Source of the DNA: Mucisphaera sp965279675
GTDB lineage: Bacteria > Planctomycetota > Phycisphaerae > Phycisphaerales > Phycisphaeraceae
Reading direction: 5' to 3'
DNA: 64,000 bases
Assembly (NCBI RefSeq): GCF_965279675.1
Contig: NZ_CBDIIJ010000002.1
Span: 496,001 to 560,000, forward strand
Shown here: positions 62,405 through 64,000 of the stretch, piece after piece
How positions within the stretch are numbered: position 1 is the first letter of the stretch
How the letters are laid out: each line of letters opens with the position of its first letter
The notes under the pieces: model-generated
Seen by the model: the letters and a program-made list of their open reading frames with translations, nothing else
Databases searched by the model: none
What the model was told of the DNA's origin: nothing
Program-made: the position numbers and the translations under genes

Positions 62405-63034
62405 ATGCCGACGAAATGGACGGACGACCCGCTGGAACCGTACCGCCAGGCTCAGGCCGAGCAGGGCGCGGCTTTTGGAGTGACCCTCTGGAACAGCGAG
62501 GCCTCGCAGCGAAAGCGCTTCCGGGTCTTCCGGGAGATGGTTTTTCTGGAGGGCAAGCGGGTGCTGGATGCGGGTTGTTCGCGGGGAGACCTGGCAGCCT
62601 ATCTGCTGGAGCACGAGGTGCGGTACGGGCACTACGTGGGGGTGGACGGGATCGCCGAGGTCATCGGGTTTGCGGAGAAGCGGGGTCTGCCCGATACGAC
62701 GTTCGTCGCGGCGGATCTCCTGGCAGAACCGGAGGTCCTGCTGGCGCAGCGTCCGCAGGTCGTCCTGCTGTCGGGGACATTGAACACGATGGACGAACCG
62801 ACGGCGCAGCGCTTGCTGGCGTCGTGCTGGGAGGCCTGTTCGGAGACGCTGGCATTCAACTTCCTGTCAGACCTGGCGGGCCCGGATGCCCCGCCTCAGG
62901 ACTATCCTGCGACCCGGCTGCCGACCGTCCGTCTCCTCGAATGGGCGGCCAGGGAGGCCCGGGGCAACGTCATCCTGCGGCAGGATTATTTCCGCTACGG
63001 GCACGACGCCACGATCGTGATGCGTCGAGACTGA
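62405..63034 (+). CDS. SAM-dependent methyltransferase
   Basis: A 209-residue class I methyltransferase. EGKRVLDAGCSRGDLAAYLLE (about 50-70) is motif I, VGVDGIAEVIGFAEKRG the next strand and helix, and VVLLSGTLNTMDEPTAQRLL the motif II region. FNFLSDLAGPDAPPQDYPATRL resembles methyltransferases acting on lipids or small molecules, but the substrate is unknown. The start at 62405 is placed by AGGAT upstream and by the family length; the frame upstream overlaps tmk. It is convergent with the GH43-like gene. Confidence 0.88.
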   Translation: MPTKWTDDPLEPYRQAQAEQGAAFGVTLWNSEASQRKRFRVFREMVFLEGKRVLDAGCSRGDLAAYLLEHEVRYGHYVGVDGIAEVIGFAEKRGLPDTTFVAADLLAEPEVLLAQRPQVVLLSGTLNTMDEPTAQRLLASCWEACSETLAFNFLSDLAGPDAPPQDYPATRLPTVRLLEWAAREARGNVILRQDYFRYGHDATIVMRRD

Positions 63035-63058
63035 TACGGGCTGTTGGCGGCATTCGGC

Positions 63059-64000
63059 TCAGCGGCGGGCTTCGACACTGTCGGGCAGCTCGATCGACCA
63101 CTTCGAAGCATTGGTGAGCGAGCGGGGGAGGCCGGTGTCGTCGAGGATCAGCGGCTCCCAGTGCTGGATGTCGTGGCCTTTGATGCCATCGGGTCGGGAG
63201 CCCCAGAGGTCGGCCATCCAGATGTGCTGCGGGCCGTCGGGTGTCTGGATGGTGGCGATATCGGTCTGCTGGCCGGGCACGATGATCCGGCCGTCGACGG
63301 CACGGTTGATCTCGCCGACACGCTGCCAGGGGCCCATGGGTGTCTCGGCCCGGTAGACCTCGGCGTTCGCCCCGGCGGGGCAGAAGCAGCAGGTCTTGCC
63401 GAAGATGGTGTAGACGTAGCCGTTGTGGCGGTACATAGCGGGCGCTTCGACGTAGGCGGCGAAGGTGCCTGAGTTCTCTTTGGTCGAGGCGGTCAGTGAC
63501 TCGTCGAGTCGATCGACGGACATGTGGTGGTGACCGTCTGGCGTTTCCATGATGGAGGTGTAGATGAGGTAACCGGTGCCGTCTTCATCGACGAAGACGT
63601 TGTGGTCGCCGGGCTGGGGCATCGCGACCTCGGCGCCGGTCTGGACCATCTCGAAGGGGCCTTCGGGGTTGTCGGCGATGGCGACGCCGAAGTGCCCTTC
63701 CCAGAGCACGGGATACCAGTTGAACCAGAGGACGTACTTCTCGGTGGCGGGGTTGTAGACGACGTAGGGCCGGTAGCCGACGCCTTCGAGCGTCTTGGTC
63801 AGGAGGTCGCCGTGGGGCGTCCAGTTTTCCAGATCGGGCGAGCTGTAGACGACGTAGCGATTGGCCGGGGTGAAGCCGTCGGTGTCTTCGTACCCGGTAC
63901 CGTAGAGGTAGAAGCGTCCCTCGAACTGCCGGAGGCAGCCGTCGTGCGCGTCGATGATGTCGCCATGGATATCGACGCGGGGCTCAGTGTTATGGATGTT
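63059..64000 (-). CDS. GH43-like glycoside hydrolase, 5' end outside window
   Basis: The frame is open to the right edge; about 313 residues are visible, lacking the N-terminus. A five-bladed-propeller pattern is seen: DIIDAHDGCLRQFEGRFYLYG with the first Asp, YVVYSSPDLENWTPHG, YNPATEKYVLWFNWYP, DHNVFVDEDGTGYLIYTS, EAPAMYRHNGYVYTIFGK with a conserved Glu, and GQQTDIATIQTPDGPQHIW. These match the GH43/GH62-type (F-clan) fold that removes arabinose or xylose or galactose from polysaccharide. It lies near the sialate O-acetylesterase; both may serve polysaccharide breakdown. The substrate is uncertain. Whether it has a signal peptide cannot be seen. Confidence 0.82.
   Translation of the reverse strand, partial: NIHNTEPRVDIHGDIIDAHDGCLRQFEGRFYLYGTGYEDTDGFTPANRYVVYSSPDLENWTPHGDLLTKTLEGVGYRPYVVYNPATEKYVLWFNWYPVLWEGHFGVAIADNPEGPFEMVQTGAEVAMPQPGDHNVFVDEDGTGYLIYTSIMETPDGHHHMSVDRLDESLTASTKENSGTFAAYVEAPAMYRHNGYVYTIFGKTCCFCPAGANAEVYRAETPMGPWQRVGEINRAVDGRIIVPGQQTDIATIQTPDGPQHIWMADLWGSRPDGIKGHDIQHWEPLILDDTGLPRSLTNASKWSIELPDSVEARR

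Noticed and set aside
1..64000. CRISPR arrays, rRNA, tRNA or prophage structural genes
   Set aside because: I looked for regular direct repeats, tRNA T-loop and acceptor patterns, and phage-type genes on both strands and found none I could support.

Overview
The window reads as chromosomal DNA of a planctomycete, most likely class Phycisphaerae. The grounds are high GC, secreted proteins ending in PEP-CTERM sorting tails, a dockerin-like repeat, an LptD-type outer membrane, a ThiD2-ThiE fusion, RedB- and TlpA-like redox proteins, and a planctomycete-style split of genes over many small transcription units. The taxonomic call is inference; no rRNA, tRNA or CRISPR was found.

Left part (1-31 kb): the end of a nucleotide-sugar epimerase gene and a glycosyltransferase of unusual base composition; icd, whose last 22 codons and the following DUF4268 gene look imported; a nitrilase remnant; a secreted pullulanase; an aldehyde/alcohol dehydrogenase; two PEP-CTERM proteins; a Tat-type metallo-hydrolase; alanine dehydrogenase; a thioredoxin-like protein with an extra domain; a nitroreductase; a chemotaxis receptor with a RedB-like partner; a secreted phosphoesterase; pyrophosphatase; smc behind a FlgI-like lipoprotein; hpt; a PH-domain membrane protein; dprA; hisD.

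Middle (31-38 kb): the top strand changes from C-rich to G-rich at about 31.1-32.0 kb, in genes of either orientation. This is the signature of a replichore boundary, origin-like in polarity. Next to it lie a gene of unknown function, a gene fusing a DUF2064 glycosyltransferase to a CheY-like receiver, and two flagellin genes behind long hairpin-rich leaders.

Right part (38-64 kb): an amidase; then a nearly gapless run scpB - lipoprotein - DUF58 - transglutaminase - GT2 - LabN - thiE - znuA - znuC - znuB; on the opposite strand a PpiD/SurA-like foldase, lptD and a TlpA lipoprotein (outer-membrane biogenesis); thiS-thiG (with thiE, the thiazole and coupling steps of thiamine synthesis); two cyclophilins, one with dockerin-like repeats and a PEP-CTERM tail; another PEP-CTERM protein; two methyltransferases; a sialate O-acetylesterase; tmk; and a partial GH43-like enzyme.

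A family of about 26-bp palindromes (REP-like) sits in the intergenic spaces on both sides of the compositional switch. The most unusual items are the DUF2064-receiver fusion, the exchanged icd 3' end, the compositional switch, the structured flagellin leaders and the surface-type cyclophilin with dockerin-like repeats.
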